Made by a program: the position numbers and the translations under genes. From NCBI RefSeq assembly GCF_002975205.1, contig NZ_PCOC01000002.1, positions 1,987,501 through 2,051,500 on the forward strand: 64,000 bases of DNA. Direction: 5' to 3'. The DNA comes from Ochrobactrum vermis (lineage in GTDB: Bacteria > Pseudomonadota > Alphaproteobacteria > Rhizobiales > Rhizobiaceae). Each line of letters opens with the position of its first letter. Within the stretch, counting starts at the first letter, position 1. Under the pieces are notes generated by a model. The model was not told the DNA's origin, did no database searches, and saw only the letters and a list, made by a program, of their open reading frames with translations. Positions 1 through 7,618 of this stretch are shown in pieces.

Positions 1-661
1 AGGAGTTGGTCATTGCTCCGCGGCCAAATGATGGGGCGAGACTCGCCACCGTCGGGCCGTGTCAGACGCGTGCCTGGTTATCGAATGCAACTATGCCTGT
101 GCTGCGCACCACCTTATAGGTGAGAAACGCCGTTTCGTTGGTGGTCGCCGAAGCTGCAAGGAAGCCCGTCGAGGTCCAGCGGTTGACCGTGGTGCCAGTT
201 GCGTTCTTCGCAATAAAGTTGGCATCACGATCATCTTTCAGATGCCGCGCGATACGGTCGAGCGCATCTTCCCAGGAAATCTGCTTGAATTCGGCAGCGC
301 CGGGTTCGCGCACTTGCGGGTTTTGCAGGCGGGTCTTCGCCTTGACGAAATCCTTCAGTGCCGCGCCCTTCGGGCAAAGCGTGCCGCGATTGGTCGGATG
401 ATCCGTATCGCCTTCGACATGGATCAGCTCGGCCTTTTCGCCTTTCCTGACATCACCCTTGGAATAAAGGATGACGCCGCAGGCGACCGAGCAGTAAGGG
501 CAGGTATTTCGGGTTTCGGTCGTGTTGGTCAGCTTGAAGGGGCGTATGGATTCGGCATAGGCACTTTCCACTGCACCGAAACCGAATGACCCAAGCGCCG
601 AAGCCGCCACTACCGCCCCCGTTCCGCCCAGAAACTGGCGGCGTGAGAGCTCCACATTCAT
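1..661 (-). CDS. fdoG: Formate dehydrogenase (FDH-N/O type) alpha subunit, selenoprotein, 5' part
   Basis: Molybdenum/selenium catalytic subunit of a membrane-anchored periplasmic formate dehydrogenase. It oxidises formate to CO2 and passes electrons to an iron-sulfur beta subunit. The N-terminus has a twin-arginine signal (SRRQFLGG, residues 6-13). A [4Fe-4S] motif follows, with C54, C57, C61 and C96. The frame meets TGA at 62-64 (residue 200) directly after DNQARV, and continues open to the window edge as HGPTVASLAPSFGRGAMTN. This is the FdnG/FdoG context in which UGA encodes selenocysteine, so the TGA is read as Sec and not as a stop. The start ATG at 661 has a GGAGG ribosome site upstream. 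The rest of the gene lies outside the window. The choice between fdnG and fdoG is not settled. Confidence 0.9.
32..64 (-). promoter_or_regulatory. Bacterial SECIS-like hairpin just after the UGA codon
   Basis: Directly after the UGA, the minus-strand RNA can form a small hairpin. GGCG at 47-44 pairs with CGCC at 38-35 around a five-base loop AGUCU. Bacterial SECIS elements bound by SelB lie in this position and carry a GU-containing apical loop; E. coli fdnG has a comparable stem. The assignment rests on position, pairing and loop content. The bases also encode conserved protein residues, so conservation alone would not prove it. Confidence 0.65.
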
Positions 662-1165
662 TGCGCTGCACCTCCCTGATCGTCAGAAGAAAAATGCCGG
701 GGCACGCTCTTCTTTAAATTGGACTTGCCTGACATCAGTTCACCGCAATAAAACCAAGTTGTCAACCGAACGGCAGGCTAAAAAAATTAACAATAAGGTG
801 CATTTATCAATAACATGACCTTTATAGTCATGTATTAATACATGACCCTTACCACAAGAATGACTTGAAAGCGCACCGCCTGATTGACGTTCCAGTATAA
901 AAACGCCAGACTGGCGCCGTGGCTTCTTTGGTTGCTCCCGAGTTTCGGGGCTTGAATTTTGAGTGGCTCTTGCCTCGCGCCGGCTTCCTTGACCCGATGC
1001 GGCGGTGTCGTGCGGCCCTCAGTTCTGGCTCTTATCAACAGAGCAAAGCCGCATCCAGATTTCCCGCAATCGCTGCATTCCTTTCGCTGTCCGTCCTGAA
1101 AACGGGAGAGCGATTTTTTCCGCGCAATCGCAAAAACAATAATTCAAAGCAAAAAGGGGATCGTC
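662..1165. other. Intergenic region between divergent fdoG and transglutaminase-like gene
   Basis: 504 bases without a convincing gene; open frames here are short and resemble no known protein. It must hold the promoters of both divergent genes. AT-rich DNA at 775-860 contains the repeated half-sites listed separately. GGGG at 1157-1160 serves as ribosome site for the gene starting at 1166. Confidence 0.6.
814..846. promoter_or_regulatory. Operator-like array of alternating CATGAC/GTCATG half-sites
   Basis: CATGAC at 814-819, GTCATG at 827-832 and CATGAC at 841-846 alternate in orientation. The last two form a perfect 20-base palindrome, GTCATGTATTAATACATGAC, at 827-846. Position is about 155-185 bases upstream of the fdoG start in AT-rich DNA. 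A dimeric regulator binding here could control the formate dehydrogenase operon or the divergent gene. The regulator is not identified. Confidence 0.5.
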
Positions 1166-2266
1166 ATGAACCGTCGGGAACTTCTCAAATCCGGTGCGGC
1201 CTGCGCCGCCTTCAGCATGCTGCCTAATTTTGCATCTGCGGCAGGCAACACATTCGCGCCGCAGCCGTCGGGCTGGCGCAGCTTCGAGATCACCACCAGC
1301 GTCACACCTGCCGCTTCGGGAGAAGTCGTCCGCGTCTGGGTTCCGATGGCCGGGTTCAATAGCAACGACTGGAATCGCCCTGAAGGAAATCGCTGGACCA
1401 CAAATGCGAAGGTCGCGCGGCTCGACCGCGATCCGGCCAGCGGCGCCGGGATGCTTTATCTCGAATGGGACGCAGACGAACAGAAACCACAAGCCGAAGT
1501 CATCAGCCTCATCTCCACGCGCGACCGTGCGAGCAGTCTTGCTGCTTCTGCAAAGGCCGTGCCGCTGACCCGCGCAGAACACGAGCGCTATCTGGCCGGG
1601 ACGCGCCTTGCGCCCGTCGATGGCATCGTCAAACGGACCTCCGATAAGATCGTTGCCGGTGCGGACACCGATCAGGCGAAAGCACGCCTGATCTATGATT
1701 GGGTCGTCGCCAATACCTACCGGCGCGCCTCGACGCGCGGCTGCGGTGATGGAAACATCGTCGCCATGCTCGACAGCGGCGATCTCGGCGGCAAATGCGC
1801 AGACATCAATCCGCTATTCGTGGCTCTGGTCAGAGCAGCCGGAATTCCGGCCCGCGATCTTTATGGCGTGCGCGTCGCACCTTCCGCTTTCGGCTACAAG
1901 AGCCTTGGCGCGAAGAACGAGGTCATCACCAAGGCCCAGCATTGCCGCGCAGAAATCTATCTCGACGGCATCGGCTGGGTCGCAACCGATCCGGCCGATG
2001 TGCGCAAGGTGATGCTGGAAGAGGAAAAGGACGGATTGGCCGCCGACGATCCGCGTGTCGCAGCCGTGCGGCAAAGGCTTTTCGGTTCATGGGAGGGCAA
2101 TTGGGTCGCCTTCAATGATGGCAGCGATATCGCCTTGCCTTCTGCACAAGGACCGGAACTCGGCTTCCTGATGTATCCGCAGGCCGAAGTCGCCAGTACC
2201 CGCCTCGATTGCCTCGATGCGGATGCCTTCCGCTACGCGATGACCGCACGCGAGATAACAATTTAG
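1166..2266 (+). CDS. Tat-exported transglutaminase-like protein
   Basis: 366 residues. The N-terminus MNRRELLKSGAACAAF is a twin-arginine-type signal, so the protein is probably exported folded to the periplasm. A transglutaminase-like (papain-fold) domain covers about residues 150-290. A plausible catalytic triad is C211 (GGKCAD), H259 (AQHCRAE) and D275 (ATDPADV). Bacterial members may be peptidases or amide-bond modifiers; no substrate can be named. It lies upstream of selD on the same strand, 73 bases apart, and is divergent from fdoG. AAAGGGGATCGTC precedes the ATG. Confidence 0.75.
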   Translation: MNRRELLKSGAACAAFSMLPNFASAAGNTFAPQPSGWRSFEITTSVTPAASGEVVRVWVPMAGFNSNDWNRPEGNRWTTNAKVARLDRDPASGAGMLYLEWDADEQKPQAEVISLISTRDRASSLAASAKAVPLTRAEHERYLAGTRLAPVDGIVKRTSDKIVAGADTDQAKARLIYDWVVANTYRRASTRGCGDGNIVAMLDSGDLGGKCADINPLFVALVRAAGIPARDLYGVRVAPSAFGYKSLGAKNEVITKAQHCRAEIYLDGIGWVATDPADVRKVMLEEEKDGLAADDPRVAAVRQRLFGSWEGNWVAFNDGSDIALPSAQGPELGFLMYPQAEVASTRLDCLDADAFRYAMTAREITI

Positions 2267-2269
2267 AGC

Positions 2270-2336
2270 ATTTCCAGCAAAAGTGCGAAGCGGTTTTGCG
2301 TAGGACAATGCGTAAAAGCAATGAGATAGAGGGGAC
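2270..2336. repeat. Dispersed intergenic palindromic repeat (AGCATTTCC... class)
   Basis: The stretch AGCATTTCCAGCAAAAGTGC, then GAAGCGGTTTTGCG, can fold on itself: GCAAAAGTGCGAAGCGGTTTTGC is nearly self-complementary. It fills the gap between the transglutaminase-like gene and selD. It resembles short palindromic repeats scattered in intergenic DNA of Brucella/Ochrobactrum; related ends (TAGAGCAT, GCTCTA) recur elsewhere in this window. Confidence 0.5.
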
Positions 2337-2339
2337 ATC

Positions 2340-3392
2340 ATGGATATCGCATCGCCTATTCGTCTCAGCACACTTGCCCATGGCGGCGGCTGCGGCTGCA
2401 AGCTGGCTCCAGCCGTCCTGCAGGATCTGCTGGCGGACCAACCGGCCATGCAGCCTTTCAGGCAGCTTCTGGTTGGAACGGAAACCGGCGACGATGCCGC
2501 CGTCTGGCAACTGGATGACGAAAACTGCGTGATCGCCACCACGGATTTCTTCATGCCGATGGTGGACGATCCTTTCGATTTCGGACGCATCGCAGCCACC
2601 AATGCGATATCCGACATCTATGCCATGGGCGGAACGCCGATCATGGCGCTGGCAATCCTCGGCATGCCGGTGAACAAGATGCCAGCCGAAATGATCCGCG
2701 AAATCCTGAAAGGCGGTTCCAGCATCTGCGCTGAAGCTGGCATTCCAATCGCGGGCGGGCATTCCATCGACGCGCCGGAACCGATCTACGGACTGGCGGT
2801 CATCGGCACCTGCAAGCTTTCGAGCCTGCGCAAGAACAGCGGTGCGCGTCCCGGAGACACGTTGATCCTGACCAAGGCAATCGGCGTCGGTGTTTACTCC
2901 GCCGCCTTCAAGAAGCAGGAACTCGACAGCGCCGGTTATGATGAGATGATGGCGTCAGTCACCTTGCTGAACCGGATTGGCACCGAACTTGGCAAGGATG
3001 ACGCCGTCCATGCCATCACTGACGTCACCGGCTTCGGCATCCTCGGCCACGCGCTCGAAATGGCCCGTGGTTCGCATGCCGGTATCTCCCTCGACTACGC
3101 CGCCCTGCCCTTTCTCAAACAGGCCGAACACCTGACACAAGGCGGCTTTGTGACCGGAGCCTCCACCCGCAACTGGGCAAGCTACGGCCGCGATGTGCAG
3201 CTTCCAGACGATTATCCGCTCTGGAAACAGCAATTGCTGACCGACCCGCAGACATCCGGCGGCCTTCTCGTATCCTGTGCGCCGGAGGAAGCCGACAGGC
3301 TTGTGAACAACATCCGCGCCGCCGGTTATCCATCTGCAAGCATCGTCGGAAAGGTGACCAATGATAAGGGCCACGTGACGGTGACAGGCTGA
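2340..3392 (+). CDS. selD: Selenide, water dikinase (selenophosphate synthase)
   Basis: 350 residues. It converts selenide and ATP to selenophosphate, AMP and phosphate; selenophosphate is the donor for Sec-tRNA synthesis. The catalytic N-terminal loop HGGGCGCK carries C18 and K21, equivalent to Cys17 and Lys20 of E. coli SelD. Here the residue is cysteine, not selenocysteine. The GDDAAVW and [12 protein letters not shown] motifs and the C-terminal [11 protein letters not shown] segment are typical of the PurM/SelD fold. GAGGGGACATC precedes the ATG. A UGA-containing formate dehydrogenase 1.7 kb away gives an obvious use for its product. selA, selB and selC are not in the window. Confidence 0.95.
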   Translation: MDIASPIRLSTLAHGGGCGCKLAPAVLQDLLADQPAMQPFRQLLVGTETGDDAAVWQLDDENCVIATTDFFMPMVDDPFDFGRIAATNAISDIYAMGGTPIMALAILGMPVNKMPAEMIREILKGGSSICAEAGIPIAGGHSIDAPEPIYGLAVIGTCKLSSLRKNSGARPGDTLILTKAIGVGVYSAAFKKQELDSAGYDEMMASVTLLNRIGTELGKDDAVHAITDVTGFGILGHALEMARGSHAGISLDYAALPFLKQAEHLTQGGFVTGASTRNWASYGRDVQLPDDYPLWKQQLLTDPQTSGGLLVSCAPEEADRLVNNIRAAGYPSASIVGKVTNDKGHVTVTG

Positions 3393-3413
3393 AAATTATT
3401 GAGACCACTCATC

Positions 3414-3505
3414 AACAGCTCGCTTGCTGTTTGGGCCGATCGCCTCTGGAAATCGCCGCCATGAGGCGATAAAGGCAACAGGATAATATTTTCCAGAGGG
3501 ACATC
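3414..3505 (+). promoter_or_regulatory. Structured leader of the NCS2 permease gene with two exclusive folds
   Basis: Two stems share bases and cannot form together. Stem A pairs ATCGCCTC (3439-3446) with GAGGCGAT (3463-3470). Stem B pairs CCTCTGGAAA (3443-3452) with TTTCCAGAGG (3490-3499), a perfect 10-base match. Stem B covers AGAGGG (3495-3500), the ribosome site of the permease gene at 3506. A small hairpin, AACAGC (3414-3419) with GCTGTT (3426-3431), lies upstream. This is the layout of a translational on/off leader or riboswitch. No ligand is known; a nucleobase is a natural guess. Confidence 0.55.
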
Positions 3506-4792
3506 ATGGGCTATTTTCCAAGTTGGCGTTTGACATCAAACGCCGTCGTGCTTCCTGACGAGCGCCTGCCAGCCGCCGCCGCCATACCAATGGGCGTGCA
3601 GCATCTTCTCGCAATGTCCGGCTCGACCATCGTGGCCCCGCTGCTGATGGGTTTTGACCCCAATGTAGCCGTCTTCTTCTCCGGTATCGGCACGCTTCTG
3701 TTCTTCGTGCTGACGGCAGGCCGTGTGCCGAGCTATCTCGGCTCGTCCTTCGCTTTCATCGCGGTTGTGATCGCCGCAACCGGCTATAGCGGCTCCGGCG
3801 CCAATCCCAATATTGCAATCGCGCTCGGCGGTATCATCGCCTGCGGCGCGCTCTATGCCCTGATCGGCCTTATCGTCATGGCCGTCGGCACGGGATGGGT
3901 TGAACGGCTGATGCCTCCGGTCGTCACCGGCGCCATCGGTGTTTCCATCGGCCTCAACCTCGCACCGGTCGCTGTCGGCCAGTTGAAGGGAACCGGCACA
4001 CATATAACCATCGCGCTGCTCACCGTTCTCTGCATGGCGATGATCGCCGCCTACGGACCGCGTGGAACCAAGCGCCTGTCGGTGCTTTTCGCGCTGCTGT
4101 TCGGCTATCTTCTGGTCCTGATCCTCGGCAACGGCCTCGGCATCGTGCCCGGCATCGATTTCACCGCCGTCAGCAATGCCGCATGGTTCGGCCTGCCGCA
4201 TTTCACCACGCCGGAGTTCAACTGGCAGGCGATCACGCTGATCGCGCCGGTGGCCGTCGTGCTGGTGGCGGAAAATCTCGGCCATATCAAAGCGCTTGGT
4301 TCTATTACCGGCCAGAACATGGATCGTTATATTGGCCGCGGCTTCCTCGGCGATGGCCTTGCGACCATGATCTCCGGTTCAGGCGGCGGCACCGGCGTCA
4401 CCACCTATGCCGAAAATATCGGCGTCATGGCGATGACCAAGGTTTATTCGACGCTGATCTTCGTGATTGCAGCCATCATGGCGCTGATCCTTGGTATGTC
4501 GCCGAAATTCGGTGCGGTCCTGCAGACGATACCCGCCCCGGTTCTGGCTGGCCTTGCCGTTTCGGTGTTCGGCCTCATTGCCTCTGCCATGGCTCGCATC
4601 TGGATCGTCAACAAGGTGGACTTCGCGGACTCTCGCAATCTGTTCACCGCCGGTGTCGCACTGATTTTCGGCGCAGGTGACTTCACGTTGAAGATCGGCG
4701 ATTTTTCGCTTGGCGGCATCGCTACATCGACGCTTGCAGCTTTGGTCTTCTACCAGCTGCTCGGCATCGGTCGCCGCGAAAAGACAGCCTGA
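3506..4792 (+). CDS. uraA: NCS2-family uracil/xanthine permease
   Basis: 428-residue inner-membrane nucleobase transporter, almost wholly hydrophobic, with about 14 membrane segments. The early motif MGVQHLLAMSGSTIVAP, the substrate-site glutamate of VLVAENLGH and the second glutamate of TTYAENIGVMAMTKV match uracil permeases of the NCS2 family. These probably catalyse proton-coupled uptake of uracil. A related base such as xanthine cannot be excluded, so the symbol is provisional. The gene stands alone between selD and a strong terminator. Its ribosome site AGAGGG lies inside a stem of the structured leader. Confidence 0.85.
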   Translation: MGYFPSWRLTSNAVVLPDERLPAAAAIPMGVQHLLAMSGSTIVAPLLMGFDPNVAVFFSGIGTLLFFVLTAGRVPSYLGSSFAFIAVVIAATGYSGSGANPNIAIALGGIIACGALYALIGLIVMAVGTGWVERLMPPVVTGAIGVSIGLNLAPVAVGQLKGTGTHITIALLTVLCMAMIAAYGPRGTKRLSVLFALLFGYLLVLILGNGLGIVPGIDFTAVSNAAWFGLPHFTTPEFNWQAITLIAPVAVVLVAENLGHIKALGSITGQNMDRYIGRGFLGDGLATMISGSGGGTGVTTYAENIGVMAMTKVYSTLIFVIAAIMALILGMSPKFGAVLQTIPAPVLAGLAVSVFGLIASAMARIWIVNKVDFADSRNLFTAGVALIFGAGDFTLKIGDFSLGGIATSTLAALVFYQLLGIGRREKTA

Positions 4793-4801
4793 GAACGCAG
4801 A

Positions 4802-4830
4802 AAGGAGCGGGCACCTGTCCCGCTCCTTCT
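4802..4830 (+). terminator. Hairpin terminator after the NCS2 permease
   Basis: AAGGAGCGGG (4802-4811) pairs perfectly with CCCGCTCCTT (4819-4828) around a seven-base loop, just after the permease stop. The T-run is short (CCTTCT). Confidence 0.75.
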
Positions 4831-4926
4831 ATCGCCGATAGCAGTTCGTGCTTGATCGACATCAATTACTGTATTTCTATATCCGTCTATGTCTGAGAAT
4901 GAAGATCATCCGAATGAGACGGGCTC

Positions 4927-5550
4927 ATGATATCAGACCTTTTCGAACACAACCGGCAATGGGCAGAAGAAAAGCGCCAGGAAGACCCTGACTATTTCAA
5001 CAGGCTATCTTCCACACAGCGCCCGGAATATCTCTGGATCGGATGTTCGGACAGCCGTGTTCCAGCCAATGTTGTCACCGGATTGCAGCCGGGTGAAGTA
5101 TTTGTGCATCGCAATGTCGCCAACCTTGTCCATCGCGCCGATCTCAACTTGCTGTCAGTGCTTGAATTCGCAGTCGAGGTGCTGGAGATCAAACATATCA
5201 TCGTCTGCGGTCACTATGGATGCGGCGGTGTGCGGGCGGCCATGGCCGGATACGGTCACGGCATTATCGACAACTGGCTCCAGCCGGTTCGTGATATCGC
5301 ACAGGCAAACGCGCAGGAGCTGGACGGCTTTGCCGATCCCGAGGAACGCCTGAACAGGCTTTGCGAGTTGACAGTCGCCTCTCAGGTGGAAAGCCTGTCG
5401 CGCACGCCGGTCCTGCAGTCTGCCTGGAAGCAGAACAAGGATATTGTCGTGCACGGCTGGATGTACGGCCTCAAGGATGGCCTGTTGCGTGACCTTCAAT
5501 GCGACTGCACGAAAAGCGTGCTGCACTTTTCCTGTCAGCAGGCAGGCTAG
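4927..5550 (+). CDS. can: Beta-class carbonic anhydrase
   Basis: 207-residue cytoplasmic zinc enzyme interconverting CO2 and bicarbonate. The zinc ligands are visible as C40, H96 and C99 in CSDSRVP and CGHYGCGG. D42 and R44 form the catalytic dyad of the beta class. Length and the C-terminal VHGWMYGLKDG segment match the Can type. The gene has its own promoter region after the terminator upstream. Its 3' end overlaps the convergent thioesterase gene by four bases. Confidence 0.93.
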   Translation: MISDLFEHNRQWAEEKRQEDPDYFNRLSSTQRPEYLWIGCSDSRVPANVVTGLQPGEVFVHRNVANLVHRADLNLLSVLEFAVEVLEIKHIIVCGHYGCGGVRAAMAGYGHGIIDNWLQPVRDIAQANAQELDGFADPEERLNRLCELTVASQVESLSRTPVLQSAWKQNKDIVVHGWMYGLKDGLLRDLQCDCTKSVLHFSCQQAG

Positions 5551-5954
5551 TCCGCAAACAGCTTTTCTGCCCGGATGCGCATGTCCGGTTCGAGTTCGAC
5601 TGAGCATCGCGCAACCTTGTCGAAATACACAGACGTTACCTCGTTGATTGCACGCAGTTCTCCGTCGAGCGAACCCACTATCGTCTGACGAAACGTGATC
5701 GACGAACGCCCGACTTTCAGTACGTGTGAGTTGATCGTCAGCAGGTCCCCGGCTGGAACTTCCTGCTTATAGTCCGTTGTCGAGCGCACATCGGCCCAGC
5801 CAAAGCCGTCATCGGGAATTTTTCCGGCAATGTGGCCCAAGAGCTGAAAGCTCGCATCGTCGAACATCCCGGCATAATACCGGACATTCATATGTCCCAT
5901 GACGTCGCACATCCACGGATGCGCGACGCCGACAAAGGTAACAAGACCGCTCAT
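5547..5954 (-). CDS. 4HBT-family (hotdog-fold) acyl-CoA thioesterase
   Basis: 135 residues with the hotdog thioesterase pattern: PWMCDVMGHMNVRYYAGMFD near the N-terminus (D17, G20-H21-N23 region) and a central beta-sheet. Such enzymes hydrolyse acyl-CoA esters. It is the last gene of a run read leftwards, overlapping the deacetylase gene by four bases (ATGA). BKACE reactions release an acyl-CoA, and in carnitine degradation a 4HBT enzyme cleaves that product. A similar role here is an inference. The substrate is unknown. Confidence 0.75.
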   Translation of the reverse strand: MSGLVTFVGVAHPWMCDVMGHMNVRYYAGMFDDASFQLLGHIAGKIPDDGFGWADVRSTTDYKQEVPAGDLLTINSHVLKVGRSSITFRQTIVGSLDGELRAINEVTSVYFDKVARCSVELEPDMRIRAEKLFAD

Positions 5955-6979
5955 CGCGCCACCGACTGATAGCCACCCAGAAAGGCTGTGAGATTATCGC
6001 CCAGCGCATCGCACAGATAGCCACCCTCCTGCACGATGACGGTTGGCAGTCGAAGTTTTGCGATTGCTTCGGCAATGCGGCCAAAACCGCCGGTGGTGAC
6101 CGACAATCCGCCGAACGGATCGCCTTCAAACGGATCGAGGCCCAGCGCTACCACCAGCGCATCCGGCGCAAAGGCTTCGATACGGCGGAAGGCTATATCG
6201 AGCGACGCAAGAAACTCGGCATCGCCGGATTTGCGCGGCAGCGGCAGGTTGAGATTGTAGCCAAGCCCCGCGCCCTCACCACGTTCATCCGCATGGCCCC
6301 AGAAAAATGGGTAGAAACGCACCGGATCGGCATGGATCGAGACGGTCAGCACGTCAGGGCGAGCATAGAAAATGCCTTGCGTTCCGTTGCCGTGATGCAG
6401 ATCGACATCGAGGATCGCCACGCGTTCGGCTTTCGAGCGCAGGCGCTGGGCCGCGACTGCCGAATTGTTGACGAAGCAGAAGCCGCCCGCCACATCGGCG
6501 AAGGCATGATGCCCCGGAGGACGGCAGAGCGCATAAGCGGCAACCTCGCCCGCAAGGACTGCATCAGCGGCATCGACCGCACTCCATGCGCTCCAGCACA
6601 CGCTTTCCCAGGTGTGCTCGGCTATCGGGCAGGCCGTATCTGCCATGTGATAGCCGACCTGTCCAACGGCGGATGCCGGATAGCGACCATCGCGCGCCAG
6701 CGGATGGATATTCGGGATGACCTCTTCTGAAGCCTCCTCGATACGCCGCCAGCGGGCATGGATGTGCTGAAGGAATTCAAGGTATTCCGGCGTATGCACG
6801 GCCGCAATCGGGCCAAGGCCATGATTTTGCGGACGGATAATCTCATAGCCTGCGGCCTTGGCACCGGTGAGCAGACGCTCGGCGCGCTCCGGCTGTTCAG
6901 GGTTCGGCTGCGGCGCACCGCTGGATAGAAAGGCTTTCGGGTCGTGACGCTTCTGCTCGACAGCGTAAAAGGCTTTCAT
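5951..6979 (-). CDS. Acetylpolyamine amidohydrolase / histone deacetylase family protein
   Basis: 342-residue zinc hydrolase of the arginase-deacetylase fold. The tandem histidines of PPGHHAF (H157, H158), the zinc motif DVDLHHGNGT (D193, H195), the later aspartate of LGLDPFEGDPFGG and the C-terminal EGGYL loop are all present. Length and N-terminal layout agree with bacterial acetylpolyamine deacetylases, which remove acetyl groups from N-acetylated amines. It overlaps the upstream GNAT gene and the downstream thioesterase gene by four bases each, so the three are co-translated. The in vivo substrate cannot be read from sequence. Confidence 0.85.
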   Translation of the reverse strand: MKAFYAVEQKRHDPKAFLSSGAPQPNPEQPERAERLLTGAKAAGYEIIRPQNHGLGPIAAVHTPEYLEFLQHIHARWRRIEEASEEVIPNIHPLARDGRYPASAVGQVGYHMADTACPIAEHTWESVCWSAWSAVDAADAVLAGEVAAYALCRPPGHHAFADVAGGFCFVNNSAVAAQRLRSKAERVAILDVDLHHGNGTQGIFYARPDVLTVSIHADPVRFYPFFWGHADERGEGAGLGYNLNLPLPRKSGDAEFLASLDIAFRRIEAFAPDALVVALGLDPFEGDPFGGLSVTTGGFGRIAEAIAKLRLPTVIVQEGGYLCDALGDNLTAFLGGYQSVAR

Positions 6980-7503
6980 GACTGCTCCCTCATTTGATTG
7001 ATACGCGCCAGACGGGCGAAATCATCGCCATAGGCGCCGTGATCTCGGTCGGCTTCGATCCAGCCGATACCCAGCCGGTCATAAAATCTTTGCGCTGCGA
7101 CATTGTCCCGGTCCACGGCCAGCCGCAGATAGACGCCGCCGCGCGCCATCGACCAGGAGGCGGCATGGCGCAAAAGCACCTCGCCGATCCCCTTGCCGCG
7201 AAAGGCTTCATCGACGTAGAGGTCCTGCACAAAAACACCGGGCTTGCCCAACCATGTCGAGAAGATCGGGAAGAACAGGGCGAGCCCGGCAAATACCTCG
7301 TCCACTTCGGCGATCAGACTGGTAAAAGCGGCATAGGGACCAAAACCGTAACGGCGGAAATCCTCAACCGTGCTGGAGATTTTGCCCGCTGCGCCAAGTC
7401 CTGCGCCCATCGTGCAGATTGCTGCGTGAATCTGTTCAGCATCGGCAAGCTCGCCAAGCCTGACCACGACGCCTGTCTTGTTGTCCAACACGATCTTCGG
7501 CAT
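6976..7503 (-). CDS. GNAT-family N-acetyltransferase
   Basis: 175 residues from the ATG at 7503. The acetyl-CoA binding motif appears as VDEAFRGKGIGEVLLRHAA (R/Q-x-x-G-x-G/A type), followed by LAVDRDNVAAQRFYDRLGI. Layout resembles diamine/spermidine or small-amine acetyltransferases. An earlier in-frame start at 7527 lies inside a dispersed repeat; the ATG at 7503 has AGGAAA ten bases upstream and is preferred. Co-translation with an acetylpolyamine-type deacetylase suggests both act on the same amine, in opposite directions. That link is inferred. Confidence 0.78.
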   Translation of the reverse strand: MPKIVLDNKTGVVVRLGELADAEQIHAAICTMGAGLGAAGKISSTVEDFRRYGFGPYAAFTSLIAEVDEVFAGLALFFPIFSTWLGKPGVFVQDLYVDEAFRGKGIGEVLLRHAASWSMARGGVYLRLAVDRDNVAAQRFYDRLGIGWIEADRDHGAYGDDFARLARINQMREQS

Positions 7504-7618
7504 TAGAGCATTTCCTGTTTTACGCATGTCTTTATCCCGTCGTAGCGGGGTCAGAAATCAGTCCAGTGGACTGATTTCCCTGCGGAGGCGGTTCCCGCTT
7601 TCGGGAGACATGCTCTAG
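7504..7618. repeat. Composite palindromic intergenic repeat with TAGAGCAT ends
   Basis: The element begins TAGAGCAT and ends ATGCTCTA. It contains an almost perfect 25-base palindrome: arms GAAATCAGTCCA (7554-7565) and TGGACTGATTTC (7567-7578) around one base. It lies between the BKACE gene and the GNAT gene. Its right end supplies the TAG stop of the BKACE gene (7615-7617), and its left end carries the ribosome site used by the GNAT gene. Probably a miniature palindromic element of the host group. Confidence 0.7.

Noticed and set aside
59..589. Plus-strand frame over the start of the formate dehydrogenase
   Set aside because: It is antisense to conserved cysteine and Tat motifs of the selenoprotein and shows no family features.
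2340..3392. SelD as a second selenocysteine protein
   Set aside because: The catalytic position is TGC (Cys18), and there is no in-frame TGA in the gene.
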